Notes: generated from the letters alone by a model not told the origin. Numbered from the stretch's first letter, positions 46,610 to 59,239 are shown. The stretch is 64,000 nt of DNA from Buddleja alternifolia (GCA_019426215.1 CM033402.1:8433246-8497245); one strand, 5' to 3'. Numbers and translations are program-made.

Positions 46610-47453
46610 TTTTGCTAGCGTTTTTGGATTATTTTTTTTTAAAATTATATATGACTTGCTAACTAAGATCCTCTATTGCTTATATGTGTAGTATGTAATG
46701 CGTTGAATGCATGGACTATTTATAGCCAAATATGCTAGGGGTGATCGCAGTTCTGTTTTGCGATTATTTTTTTTTATTAATTTCAAACCAAATTGTCAAG
46801 TGCAGTTTGGTGGAAATAAAATTTGAAATTACGGTTTTGTAAATCAAAATCGACTATGCGGTTTTGTGCAGTTTGGTGATTTTTCAAGTTGATGTGTACC
46901 AAAAATGTCTAGGGGCCTTATGGTAATTAACATACCTCTGGCTCGGACCGGGCCACCACCCGTGGATCAAGTACGCGGTTAATATACTAGTCGAGCTCAA
47001 ATGGCTGACGACCCAATAAGAGTAATTAGGCTATTTTAATAGTCTAATGGCCAAATAAAGGGTATATTATTAAGCCTGATGGGCTACTGATAAAGTTGAG
47101 CCCACGACCTATAGCCCACTACTAGCTCCATATAAATACCTTAAAGGAGCTGGAAAAAGCTCATTATCTACTATCTCAGAAAAATCCACTGGATGCTTCT
47201 GAGAGGAATTTCAATACAGAACTACGAACAGACTTGATCCCCATTCATCGGGTACGTAGGCAGCTCGTATAAACAGTGAGTACAGTCTATACATTCTTCA
47301 ACCCCCAACCTAATTTGTCGTGAGTTGGATCGGATTCCCTCCCCCACGTTGTCAATCATGTGATATTCATTGACTGACGAATTTTACTACCATCACAAGT
47401 TATTTTACATTTTAAAACTAAATAAACAAGCAATGTTTGTCATATTTTTTGTT

Positions 47454-48021
47454 AAACTAATTGATAAAGAGAGAATGATAATTCATAACTAATAATATAC
47501 TTGTGCGAGACATTTATCAATATTAAACTCCATGAATCATTAAAAAAACACTAGTGTCATTACATATTATTATATAAGATTATCATACGTTTAGAATAGA
47601 AAACGTAACTAGTGTATCACTTTAAATATCTACTTTGCACTAAGTATAAATATTATATGTACATATTTTATCATATAAATAAATATATCAAATAGATACA
47701 CACTCATATATAAGAAAATGTCTTAATATAGCTTGTATGAAAAGTAGAAATTTGTATATAAACAAGTATTACAAAAAATGACATGTTGTAATTATTTGTA
47801 AAGTATATTATAAGGTTATAAAACAATAGGTAATCTAACGCAACATTGCTATTACAAATCATTGTAATAGTTAAATCGAATAAAAGTCATAAATATTATC
47901 TATAATACTTTTTTTGGTCAAAACTCTTCAAGTGTCTACTACATTAAATAAATATAACACTAAAATATCATAAATATTGTCACTTTAAAAGTCTCAAGGA
48001 CAAATGTTGATTGAAGATGTA
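47454..48021. other. AT-rich intergenic stretch
   Basis: No gene, repeat family or RNA recognised; many short TATATA-like runs. Confidence 0.4.
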
Positions 48022-48363
48022 CGATGGAAGAGCTCCAAGCAGGAGACGACTGATGACTGCACCATGGAAGCTGAATTTATAGCTACTGCTGAAGCAGCAA
48101 AGGAAGCTATTTGGATGAGGAACTTTGTCCATGAGTTGAAGGTAGTTCCCTCCATTACTAATCCGGTACTTATGTAATGTGATAATAATGGAGCCATAGC
48201 TCTGTCAAAACAGCCTAGGTCTTACAAAAGATCTAAACACATCCTTAAGCGATATCATCTCTTCCGATAGATTGTGGATAGAGGCGACGTTCGAGTAGAA
48301 TGAGTCGACTCGGCAAGAAACATAGCAGACCCCTTCACCAAGGCTCTGAGTCAAAATGATTAA
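48022..48363 (+). pseudogene. Copia RNase H relic
   Basis: Plus-strand fragment of a copia RNase H: RWKSSKQETTDDCTMEAEFI, ATAEAAKEAIWMRNFV, CDNNGAIALSKQPRSYKRSK, HILKRYHLFR, then NIADPFTKALSQ. Stops before CDNNG and in the tail (near 48268 and 48300). No RT before it and no LTR after it; a solitary remnant. Confidence 0.85.
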
Positions 48364-50095
48364 ACATGATCCGCTCTGATACAACTACTTAGAACTTAAT
48401 TTTACTGGTGAAAACCTTCACCTAAATGAAGAACGTTCATGTTCAATTGTAAAGAATCAAAGAACAAAAAGCAGAAGTGTACCTGAATCAGCCATATCAA
48501 ACTAATTCTTGAGTCTTCGCGGTTGGTCTTCCAAATCAACACGTAGTTCTTTGAGTTTCTCTTGGAGTCTCTCAATTTTTTCTGAAAATGGGGAAACAAA
48601 ACAGTAGAAATGATATGTATGATTTGGGGACCACAACCCTTTTATAATAACTTATTATTCTTATTTCCAACTTAGCCCATCATAAAAGAGAAAATAAAAT
48701 AATTGATTTCTACACGTAATATCTCATAAAATCCCATACTTTCCTTAATTGATTTAGAACCCAAACAATCATATAACTTAATTGATCACATAATCACACT
48801 AAAATAATAGGATGACTATTAATACATGAATTTCACATATTGCCCATATATATTGAATTCTAAATTTAACATGATTTTCTATGACAAACTTGAGTAAAAT
48901 ATTTATTGGAGTCGTTTATTGTTCCGTGTTCACGAAAGATATGATATTCATATATGTCTTTGAGAAATTCAATTTTAAGGTTCACATTGCTTTCAAGTGA
49001 GATGATTATCTGGTCTTATTGATTATTTTATTGGTGGATGACAATTGTTAAGTTGATGGTTCCAATAAAACAGTCTTGATTAAGGTATTCGACACTGGGC
49101 TGGACGGTCTGCGCGGTTTGTTGTGTAGCATTGAGCTTCCAATAGCTAGGCTTTGTCTTCAAGTGCCAATGCAAGAAATTGTTCGATTGATTGATCAGAT
49201 ACTGATTCTGGGGCCTAGGGCTGGACGGTTTGGTGGGTTCGCTGGGTAGCATCGTGCTGCCAGTAGATTGGATTCGCCGTCCAGTGCCAATTTTGGGTGT
49301 CCTTTCATGGCAGGAATGGAGGTTTCTACGGCTTTGATTGGTGCCACCATATACCTAGGCATGACAAGTTCATTATTCAGTGGGGTCGCTCCCTACAAAC
49401 GGAGAATAAGGTAGTAAATATTCAATTGGGAGTCACAAGGTGGTTTATTGCCTGATATAACATTCACAGGTTGCAATTGATTTATATGATACGACTCTCA
49501 CCTGATCTAATCTTTAAAGGCTCCAATTTATCATCCCTTCTCTGGTCTTCAAAGTCTTACTGCTGAATTGCTTTTGAAAGCTTCGTTGTTTACTTTCTTG
49601 CAAGCAAAAATATCAGCTTTTATTTAAAATAATTCATTTTCTTACTATCGATATTTTATTTTATTTGCACACAGTATCTGGTCTCACTAAGTCTTTGCTT
49701 ATTTAGCTTCTATTTTCCTTTCCTCCAGATATGAGTATTGTTTAGCGATTGATCAAGATTAAATTCAACAAGATAAAATGTACATAGAGAGAGTAAGGAA
49801 ATCATGCACTAGACAGAAACTAGCGAATCTTTTAGAAAAATCATCAATTTTATGGGATGAACAATAAGCTATGAGTTTTAAAATGAGGTGAGTTATAGAA
49901 TTCAATTTTTTTTCACGTTACGAGAACGGTCCGCACAAAGGGTCCATTCTCGGGACGTGACATTCAACACTCACTGTAGCAAAGTGGTACTTATGGCTAG
50001 AACACGGTCAGTGGTGTGATTTGCCCACCAAATTATAATTAGATGGTACAATTTCACCAAATAATCATCCAAAATGTAATTTTTGATATTACATT
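48364..50095. other. Intergenic; one primer-binding-like site, otherwise nothing recognised
   Basis: At 48374-48385 the minus strand reads GTTGTATCAGAG, one base away from the initiator tRNA-Met primer site, so a minus-strand LTR element may have started near 48390; I cannot delimit an LTR. The remainder, including two related segments at about 49088-49140 and 49212-49290 (both with GGGCTGGACGGT and TAGCATYGWGCT), has no coding potential. Confidence 0.4.
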
Positions 50096-50105
50096 ATGAC
50101 ATAAC

Positions 50106-50263
50106 GGAAAATTCTATGCTGGGCCGAAATCAATGGTCTCGGCCCAGTCTCAGCAGTTGGATCCCCAACTAGGGGGGGGGGGGTTAAATTGCTAAATGAC
50201 CCCCACCCCCCCCCCCTAGTTGGGGATCCAACGGTCTGGTCTCGGCCCAGCATAGAACGTCCC
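50106..50263. mobile_element. 158-bp hairpin MITE (Mutator-type target duplication)
   Basis: Ends GGAAAATTCTATGCTGGGCC and inverse of GGGACGTTCTATGCTGGGCC. The inner arms GTTGGATCCCCAACTAG plus a G run (50176-50188) pair with a C run plus CTAGTTGGGGATCCAAC. Flanked by ATGACATAAC (50096-50105) and ATGACAGAAC (50264-50273), a 10-bp target duplication with one difference, as for MULE-derived MITEs. Confidence 0.88.
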
Positions 50264-50273
50264 ATGACAGAAC

Positions 50274-52203
50274 GATTATCAATTAGATAGCAAAGTAGAT
50301 GGTTGGACCACATGTGATGACGCGTGTAACTGACAGACCCGATCTCAAAATTGCGTATAAATGGAAAATATCCATATGAAACCTGTCGTATAATATACAT
50401 AATTTAATTCAAAGGCAAACTCGTAGCATTGGTAAATGACCCTCATTTTCTACATGTGTTTTATGTTTAACAAATTGCTGAATCATTTCAGAAAGTGCAG
50501 CCATATTATTTCCCTAAAAACAAGTTGATAGATGCAATTCATGTCGGAAATCGTGATTTGCAATGGCTGGTGTCCATGATCCAAACGAGTAGAGAGTAAA
50601 TTGTCTTTTAGCATGATTTTATTACTGCTTTAGGTGAATTCTGTGCATCGAAAGCGGAATATCTACGACTTAAATTAATCTACGTTTCGAGTAGATTAAA
50701 TTTATTGTATTTAATTACTCAAATTTGATTTTGAGTGAATGAAAAATTAACTAAGAAAGTGTCTCACATAAAACGTGGTTCGTAATTGGAATCAATGAAT
50801 TAATATGAATATATAAGATTACTAAAGCATGATCGCAATGATACGATCGACGGCCGCGATCGTATGGAAAATGGTTCATTTAGTCTGGGACTAAGATGTT
50901 CAAATCAAAAAATTGAGGAACCAATTTGAAAGGACCTAGTTAGTCAAGATTCAAAGTTTCGATGTCAATTTGTAGGTTTTGAAAAAATGGGGGGATGACA
51001 CACTTGATCCACGCCAAGCCTGGTATCTATTTGCAAACAAGACAATTGTTGGGGCCGAATTGCATAAGCCGAAAAGCTGCCTTCAGGGGCTTTTCTCCCA
51101 AAAAATACAACTTTTGGGCCCTTCTACAGATGTCCAAAAGTCACTTCTTTTGATCCAAAATTTTTCATTCTCTATAAAATAGATCCCCCTTAGTTTGGAA
51201 TTAAGCACAATATAATCATCTTCATTTCTCCCTTCTTCTCTTAAATACCATTATGAGTATTTTTGAGAATTCTTTTGTTTCTTAAATACTAATTTTAATA
51301 TTTTAAGAATAGTATTGAATTTTAAATGCTAAGTTGAGCATTTAAAATGTTCTTGAAGTTTATAAAAATTATTTTAAGAACTATTTAGCACTTAGTATTA
51401 TTTTAAGAACTATTTGGCTCTAAATATTATTTTAAGAACTATTTAGTACTAATTTGAGTACTTTGAATATTTTTAAATATGATTTTAATATTATAAAAAT
51501 AAGTTTGCATATTAAATGCTCAGATGTGTGTTTAATTCATTCATGTCCATCGAGATAGTTTGGAGCAAGTATTTTATTCGAAAGGCTCAAAAATTTGTAG
51601 CTGTACTATTTTCGCGAAGTTTGTTGTTGTATCTTGAGAGACAATTTTCGTATTCCGTAACAACCCAGTACGGGGCAATATTGTCTTAAGATAATAGGGT
51701 TACCCTTGCCTCGACATATCATTTGTATGTTGCATCTTCGTAAACGTAACACTGCCCATTATCGCACTAGAATTGTATGTTTGTAATATTTTGTTATCTA
51801 AATGAATGTATACATATTTATATATGCTATATAGATATATGTTTGTTAATCCACATATTAATGTTATTTAATGAATAAAAGTATATGTAGTTAAATGACA
51901 CACATGAACCCACGCATGAATACTCATTTCACCGCAAAATTACTAGAGAAAGTGGAAAAAGAGATATTAGTACTTAATTGAATGGCAAGTTAATCTCTAA
52001 AAAAAATATTTTTCACATAATTTTTTTTCGTAAATTGCATTTAGATGGTATGATTATTTAGAGTTCTTCTTAAAAAGTATTATTTCCTGTTTCTATTTAT
52101 AATTTATAAGATTTGAAAAAACTAGTTAACGAAAAAATTATTGCCAAAAAAATAAATAATAATAATAAAAAACATTTTTTATTTTTTTTTGCTATTCGTG
52201 ATT
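50274..52203. other. Intergenic with LTR-like stretch at about 50975-51780
   Basis: 50975-51780 contains TTCTCTATAAAATAGATCCC (TATA-like, about 51168-51187), a repetitive AT-rich region with ATTTTAAGAACTATTT copies (51371-51445), and CAACCCAGTACGGGGCAATA near 51662. This suggests an LTR relic, but ends and internal sequence were not found. No gene. Confidence 0.35.
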
Positions 52204-53461
52204 CACAACAAGCAATTTGATTTTTGCCGATGTCAATTAGTCATTGTGAAAAGCCTTGTTGTCATGGTTAAAATTAATTGACCACGCCTTTACTACTACT
52301 TCAACCATGGTATATATACGGTAAGCATGGTCAAAACATTGTTCGCGGCTTATAGTCATTGTCGATGTTTTGTTTATTGCAAATATTATAGTTTTTAGTC
52401 ATTTTAAAAAAGTATTAGATTAACATTCCTCCCACCTGAGCCAATTAGAGGTTAAAATAGTTAGTATTTTTTTCCACCACGACTGATGTCAGTGTGACTA
52501 TATGAAATTTCTACCACAACCATGGTCTTAAATTTCCCCCGAAACATCGAAATTTTGGTCGAAATTTCGGATTTCAGGGGGTCATGAAGCGAAATTGAAC
52601 CTTTGATCCAATTTTGCAGAATATCTTTCGAAATTTCGTTCGAAACCCGAAATTTTTGTCGAAACTCGAAATTCTCCAAAATTTAAAATAATATCTGCCA
52701 AATATCCATCGAAATTTTGATCAAAACTCGAAATTTCCTGAAATTTTCATTGAAACCCGAAATTTTCCAAAATTTAAAATAATAATTTTTTAATTTTTTT
52801 AAATATTTATAGTTAAAAATTAGGGTCAAATGATCATTAATATTAAAATAGAAAAGATAATAAATGACCAATTATGTAAACCAATAAACAATAAATTTTA
52901 ATACGAATCTGAAAGTGATATTAGGCAATAAGTTAATAAAAATTCGGGTCTGATCACAAATTTTTTTAAATAATACCTTTTAAAAACCCTCTCAGGAGTT
53001 TGATGTGTTTTCGAAGAATGATTTTTACTAAAATTGTGTTATACTTTATTTTAATGAGGTTCTTATGATATTTGATTATTATTTTACTAACATTATTTCA
53101 TATTTTTCACAACATGTTTTAGTCATTCTATTTAACAAGATTCATTATGCATATATTATACATAGAATATTATTAATGTAAAAAATACATAATTATGATA
53201 TTTAAAGTCACACAAAGCTTCATTGTAAATTTTAAAATATTTCTATAAATTTTCACAATTTCTTTAAAATCGAAATCGAAATTTTGAATACCCTTAAATT
53301 TCCATCGAAATTTCCATAAATTACGACCCCGATATCTACATCGACACCGAGATTTAATATCTTGACCACAACCAAATTAGTAGTGGATTTAGATGACTAT
53401 AGACCACAGTTATAAACCAAGGTGTATATTTTGATTGGCGGGGCTTAAGTTTCTTGTAGTG
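52204..53461. mobile_element. Small CACTA-like MITE, split by another MITE
   Basis: The right end is the inverse of CACTACAAGAAAC (53449-53461), the classical plant CACTA terminus; the left end CACAACAAGCAAT at 52204 is a diverged match. Subterminal sequence has repeated ATGGT / ACCAT and GTCATTGT motifs. Flanks ATT and TTT match at two of three bases. Without the 52522-53364 insertion it would be about 406 bp. Confidence 0.55.
52522..53364. mobile_element. 843-bp MITE with CGAAATTT repeats and 9-bp target duplication
   Basis: Flanked by an exact 9-bp ACCACAACC duplication (52513-52521 and 53365-53373), the size made by Mutator-type transposases. Ends GGTCTTAAATTTC and inverse of AGATATTAAATCTC are loosely inverted. 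Interior 52548-52760 is built from many CGAAATTT, CGAAACCCGAAAT and CGAAACTCGAAAT units, echoed near the right end (53275-53310). Confidence 0.8.
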
Positions 53462-53734
53462 TTTGACAATTCACTTTACTATTAAAATAGTTTACTCGTC
53501 CTTTTCTCAATAGTATGTGTCAAATTAATAACATATTATAATACGAAGTAACACAACATTCGAAATAAGATCCACTTTGATAATTTTTCTATATATGTAT
53601 AATGGGATGAATTTCACTAACATATCTTTATGGTAAATGATATCTAACCACATTATACAAACAAATTTTTCTGAAGAAAAAAAAAATGTGACAAAAAGTA
53701 CAACTCTTTAAGAATCTGAAATAGAACAGCAACC

Positions 53735-54228
53735 CAATGTTCTGAAAATCGGACCGGACAGTGAACCGGAAAAGTGACCGGGTCACGCGTCACCGGTTCA
53801 ACCATCGGGTCAACTGGGGTCGAACCGGTGATGTCATAATTATGCAATAAATAATAATTAATATACTATTAAATATATAAAATATGAAAATATGAAAAAA
53901 AATGTATTTTCTATATATATATGAAAATATGAAAAAAATAATTGTATTTCCTATATTTTGGGGGGCCAATTGCATATTTTTAGATTTTAAAGGGGTCAAT
54001 TTCAGATTTTTAGAAATTAAAAGGTTGAATTGCATTATTTTTAAAATTGTCCGGTTCAACCGGTTCTGACCGGTTGAACCGCGGGTCTGACCGGTTCTGG
54101 CCGGGTTTGACCGGGTTTGACCGGTTTTGAGCTCCGAACGTTTTTTTGGCATAACCGGACCGGCCTAGTGACCGGTTCCGGTTTTTACCGGTTCGACCGG
54201 CCGGTCCGGTCCGGGTTTCATAACCTTG
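53735..54228. mobile_element. 494-bp hAT-type MITE rich in ACCGGTT
   Basis: Ends CAATGTTCTGAAAATCGG and inverse of CAAGGTTATGAAACCCGG; 8-bp flanks CAGCAACC (53727-53734) and CAGGAACC (54229-54236) differ by one base, the duplication size of hAT elements. Both arms are dense in ACCGGTT / AACCGGT and GGACCGG motifs around an AT-rich core. ORFs in it are chance frames. Confidence 0.8.
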
Positions 54229-54236
54229 CAGGAACC

Positions 54237-54476
54237 TCGATTCTGATAGTAGGACCAATATCTTTTCTTGAATCATAGTATTATTTGATATTTTTGGAGA
54301 GACATACGGGGGAAGAGAGAAAAGAGAGAGACAGGGCAGAGGAGAGAACGTACAAGATACTGGCGCGTCGCATCAGTAGTGATTAATCCCATGAAACCAC
54401 TAACAAGCGACTGTGCCTATTATTTAATAGAGCCACGGAGGCCCGCCATCCACGTTTATTTCATTTCACCCATTTT
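54237..54476. other. Intergenic, nothing recognised
   Basis: Short AG-rich stretch (54293-54345) and anonymous sequence before the MULE terminus. Confidence 0.35.
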
Positions 54477-55468
54477 GGGAGAAAATTAAATAAATAGCAT
54501 AAAAATAAATCAAAAATAAAAAAATACCACCAAAAATGGTGGTAATCAGATTTTAGCATGTTACGACATAGGGTATGTCATAACAGCAGTGTTACAACAT
54601 ACTCCATGTCGTAACACATTTTATTTTATTTTTTAAAAATAAATTATGGTGTTACGACATACTCCATGTCGTAACACCTATTTTCATTTTTTTTTAAAAT
54701 ATTGTGTCAGTTCGGCTGACATTAACAGTGTTCACACATTATTTTTTTTTCCTTTCTCTTTTCTTTCTTTTCTCTTCTCCTTCTGCACGTCAAATTTTTC
54801 ACTCTAATTTTCACCACCATTGTCGACAAGCACGAATTTTTCTTCAAAATTTGTTCGTCAACTACAAAATTAAGGTAATTCTATGTATTATACTTTTGAA
54901 CTTACTTAAATTTTGAGTTAGTATATTGTTTTTTATTTTATTGTAATGTGGGTTCAAAACTTGACTTTTTAGGTATAAATTCAATTAGTTAGTTATAATT
55001 TTTGGATTATTTGGTATAATTCTCGAATATGTTGGTATTATTATTGAATTAATAGGTTTTACTTAGAAATTTAGGTTAAATTTTGATCCTAAGGTATAAT
55101 GTAGATTTTTAGTGTTTTTTTTTTATGGTTTAAAATTTGATAGAAGTGTTAGTTTGTAATTGTGTAGAAATTTAAGTAAAATTTCAGAGATATAATTTTG
55201 AATTTATTGTTAGGGTTTAAATTTTCATATAAGTTGCAAATGAAATTTCAAATGTTTAGGTTTACATCGTATGTATAATTTTGAATGAGTAGTTATAATT
55301 TTTAGGTTTAATTTGTAATATAGAAGTATAGTTTGTATATATAAATTCTAATTTTGTAGGTATATAATTTCCAATTTTATGTATAATTTGTAGGTATTAT
55401 TTTATTTTTTGACTATAATTTTAAATTTAGTGCTTATTTGTGGTTTGAATTTTGATATTATATAGAAA

Positions 55469-56058
55469 ATGTCGAGGGCGAACACAGTTGACGTTTTGGT
55501 ATACACGGATGGTCAAATTATTGAAGATTCAAATTCAGTCAGATATAACACTCGTCCAAGCACTAACATGAGAATATCTCGTACGATCACATACGCTGAA
55601 TTGTTGGAGAAGTTATATGCGAGAACAAGAACTGATCAGAATCATTTTTCATTAAAAGTAATTATAAAGTTTGAATTTGAAAAGAGAAATGTGATGAGGG
55701 AGAGCACAATGGAGATCAAAGATGATGAAACTTTAGCGCTTTTCTTGGATCCTAACATTGTTGATAAATTCGTCGAGCTTTATATTGAGAAAGAACCAAT
55801 CCAACATTAGAGTCAAAATAGGTCGTTGTTAACCCAAGTGACATCATTAACGCCACCCCAATTCTTTCCGTACTTTACACAACCCTCAGTTCCCGATTTG
55901 AATATGCAGTCACAAACGAGCTTCATGTCGTATTTTACACAGCCCACAGTACCAGATTTAAATAAGCAGTCGCATTCACATGTGTTGGAAAATCGTGAGT
56001 ATCATGATTTTTTTTCAAGTGGTTTGGGGAGTTCTACAATTCACAATTTGCATCAAGG
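55469..56058 (+). pseudogene. MULE transposase N-terminal region (ORF with one stop)
   Basis: Starts MSRANTVDVLVYTDGQIIED. The 113 residues before the first TAG (55808-55810) include YAELLEKLYARTR and VIIKFEFEKRNVM, typical of the N-terminal 'plant mutator' module ahead of the DNA-binding domain. After the stop, the same frame continues with Q/S-rich sequence holding two copies of a FTQPxVPDLNxQS motif. A GT donor near 56059 suggests an intron. It probably belongs to one gene with the next feature. Confidence 0.6.
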
Positions 56059-56361
56059 TAGTTTATGTTTATATTTACATGTGTAGGTTATTTTTAAATT
56101 TGATATTTGTGTACTTTTCTTTGCAGAATTGTAAAATGAGTTAACCTTTTTTTGATTTGCATTTTTAGGTGCTTCTACATCAAGTCATTCGTTTGGCCGT
56201 TTTCAAAATGTACAAAATTCCCCTTAGGATTTTGTAATTCCTGATGTGGAAGCAGGTAATTATGAATCTTCTAATAAGTTTCATAATTGTTGTATTCCTT
56301 TGATTCATGACTTGTTATTCTTATTTTTACATACTATCGTCATATTTATTTTTAATTGCAG

Positions 56362-58189
56362 GTTCGTCTAGACAAAGCCATCATGACTTTGAGCAACTCA
56401 ATTTTGGGTTTAGTGATTTTGCAGACGTTGGGAATGATGATAATGGAAGTGACGATGACAGTCGTGTTTCTGACTGTTCAATCCATCATCATACAGACGC
56501 TGAGTTGGAACAACGGCGCAACAATGGATGAGGATGAAGATAATCATGATAATAATGTACCGATGAATGAAGATGTCCCTCCCACAAGAGCCGAAGAAAG
56601 ACTTCATGAAGTGCTCCCATTCTATTCCACCACATATCCAGAAGTAGAAGGAGATTCACTCTATCGACAAAGTTCAGGTTTGAGCAGGAGAATAATTTAT
56701 GATGATGCGAAAGGTAATCTTTGTAAGGGCCAAGTTTTTGACAACAAACTCAGCTTGCAAGCAGCGGTGAAAAACTACCACATGCAGCACGCACGACACG
56801 AGCTTAAGGTCATAATTAGTAATCCGAGGGTGTATGTTGTAGAATGCAAAAATGGATACCCTTTTAAACTGCGGGGAGCTTTGTTGAAGAATACTAGCTT
56901 TTGGAAAATTACAAGGTATGAAGGGGCACACACATGTTTTGTTGAAGATTGTACCAAGAACCACTTTAACTTGGACATAAACACGATTGCAAATGAAATT
57001 CTACCTGAAGTTAGGAAGGATCCGTCATCCAAAGTCGGTCTAATTGTACTAACAGGGCAGAAAAAATGAAAATTTGATATTTCATATGGGAAGGCTTGGT
57101 ACAGTTTGCGACGTGCAAATGAGATTATATACGGGACGTGGGAGGAGTCCGTTACAAGGTTGCCTAAATTTTTGGGAGCAATGAAGAAGTGGAATCCGGG
57201 GACAGTTGTTGAATGGCAGCACAAAAATCCGGATCAAAATCCAAAAATATTGAAATTTATGTTTTGGGCGTTCAAGTCATGTATAGATGGATTCCGACAT
57301 TGTCGACGAGTCATATGGGTTGACGAAACTCATGTGTATGCACGCCACAAGGCTAAGTTGTTATGCGCATCAACTCTGGATGGAAATCAGAACATTTTGC
57401 CTCTAGCATTCGCTATTGTTGATAATGAGTCCAACGAGTCTTGGTTATGGTTTCTGCAATTGATCTGCGAACATTTTTTGATGCCTGATGAAGGTGTTTG
57501 CCTTATTTCAGATCGTCATAAGGGCTTATTAAATGTTACTCGATATATGCCCGCGTTTACCCCTCCACTGGAAGCTCATAGATATTGCCTCCTACATGTG
57601 ACTTCAAACTTTAATGCTCAATTCAAAAGTAAAGCCATGAAGGAACTCTGTTATGCGGCAGATATGGTACATAACCAACTAAAGTTTGACCAAGCAATGA
57701 AACTTATTGGTAATAAGGATCCAGTTGCGTTGAATTATCTGAAAGCTATCCCACGAGAAAAGTGGACACTGGCATATGATGGAGGGATGAACGAAGGCAT
57801 TATGACGACGAATATGGGAGAAAGTTTAAACAATGTGTTGAAAGGTACTCGACATCTTCCACCCACATCAATTGTTGAGTGCACATTTTATCGTATTGTC
57901 CAATATTTTGCTGATCGAGTGCGAATGGCTCATGCAATGAGGACACAGCCTTTCACGACATATGCGTATAAAATGTACAATGAGTGGGACAAAAAATCTA
58001 CAAATCGGGTCCGGTAATCATCATTACTCAGTCGACATTAAAGCTAAATATTACTCTTATGGAAAATGGACTCTTCATCGAAATTCCGTGCTCACATGCA
58101 ATAAAATTATGTACAAAATTAGGGATTAGGTCGACCGAGCTTGTTGAAAAATATTACCTGACCTCCGAATATTGGAAAACATATGAAGG
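56362..58189 (+). pseudogene. mudrA-like MULE transposase core, decayed
   Basis: An acidic leader (DFADVGNDDNGSDDD, then after a frame break near 56520 MDEDEDNHDNN) precedes the MuDR DNA-binding domain: KGQVFDNKLSLQAAVKNYHM, YVVECKNGYPFKLRG, ITRYEGAHTC. A TGA at 57067-57069 interrupts GQKK-KFDISYGKAWYSLRRA. The MULE transposase domain follows: VIWVDETHVYARHKAKLL (first Asp), LPLAFAIVDNESNESWLWFL, CLISDRHKGLLN (second Asp), HRYCLLHVTSNFNAQF, MGESLNNVLKG. A TAA at 58015 and a frameshift near 58075 break the SWIM zinc finger (PCSHAIKLC kept; the first Cys pair reads YSYGKW). CACTA-3 cuts the end at 58189. Confidence 0.88.
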
Positions 58190-58204
58190 CACTAGTACAG
58201 AAAA

Positions 58205-58592
58205 GGCCTGTTACAGCGCACATTTTACAGCGGTTTTTGCAAAACCGCTGAACGGAGAGACTTATTACAGCGGTTTATAAGTGAACCGTTATAAAGGATA
58301 TTAACCGGGCACCTATTACAGCGGTTCGATAAAAAACCGTTGTAATAGTTCGAACCTATTATAGCGGTTCGATAAAAAACCGCTATTTTAGAGCGAACAG
58401 AAAAAAAAAAAATTTTTTTTTTATAGCGGTTCGAAAATGAACCGCTATAATCGGTACGCCAATTATAGCGGTTCAGTACCGAACCGCTATAACTGGTAAA
58501 CCGGTTTATACCAGTTATAGCGGTTCGGTACTGAACCGCTATAATTGGTAAACTGGTTATAGCGGTTCGTTCCCGAACCGCTATAACACGTA
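58205..58592. repeat. CACTA-3 left subterminal palindromes
   Basis: Mirror of the CACTA-2 right end: TTACAGCGGTTTATAAGTG, TTATAGCGGTTCGATAAAAA and pairs such as 58422-58450, 58464-58493, 58515-58545 and 58556-58586, with stems of 10-17 bp. Confidence 0.88.
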
Positions 58593-59239
58593 ATTAAAAA
58601 AAAAAAAAAATTCCCTCCCTTTTTTCCCCCCAAAAACCGAGCTCTCCCCTCATTTCTCTCTACTATCTCTCACTCTCTACTCTACTCTCTCTCTCTACTC
58701 TCTCTCTCTACTCTACTATCTCTCTCACTCTCCACCACCGCCCCCGCCATCGTCTCCACCACCACCACAATCCGCCGCCGCCGCCGCCCCATTTGATTTT
58801 TCTCTATCTCTCTACTCGATCTCTCTCCCTATACTCTACTCTCTCTCTCTATACTCTCTCTCTCACTCTCAAGCTAACCTAAACCGCCCCCGTCCCGTCG
58901 CCACCATCTCCACCACCACCCGAAATCGCCGCCGCCCGAGCAGCCGCCGCCGCCGCCGCCGCCGTGACCCACCACTCTCCTCCTCTCTCTCTTTATAGGT
59001 ATATATATATATATATATGTTTATATATGTTATGTTATATATATATATATTATGTATATATTAAATTTAGGTTATGTGTTAATTTCTTGTTTGTTATATA
59101 TTAATGTTATGTTAATTCGGATTTTGTGATGTATATAATGTAGGTTATATGTTAATTTGTTAATTATTGTTATATATATCATGTTATGTTAATTGGGGTT
59201 TTATAAATTATATAGCGGATTTTTGTTATTATGTTGTAG

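Larger units (their letters stand above)
43495..47453. repeat. Segmental duplication, copy B (contains CPT-B)
   Basis: Second copy of the CPT block, direct orientation, 8479 bases downstream of copy A. It differs from A by a SINE insertion (45515-45671), small indels in and around the gene, about 50 extra bases near 45900-45950, and scattered substitutions. It includes the 3' flank (43495-44963, no gene) and the upstream LTR-like segment (about 46915-47345). After 47453 it continues into AT-rich sequence absent from copy A. Confidence 0.93.
54477..58189 (+). mobile_element. MULE (Mutator-like element), interrupted by CACTA-3
   Basis: The candidate terminus GGGAGAAAATTAAATAAATAG at 54477 resembles plant MULE ends. 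Then come repeated TGTTACGACATACTCCATG boxes in 54555-54680 (four diverged copies), a long noncoding leader to 55468 and a decayed mudrA-type transposase. Its 3' part lies beyond CACTA-3, outside the window. Confidence 0.75.

Noticed and set aside
53790..54276. ORFs rich in RTGPAGRTG / TGQTRSNPAR
   Set aside because: Translations of the ACCGGTT-rich hAT-type MITE.
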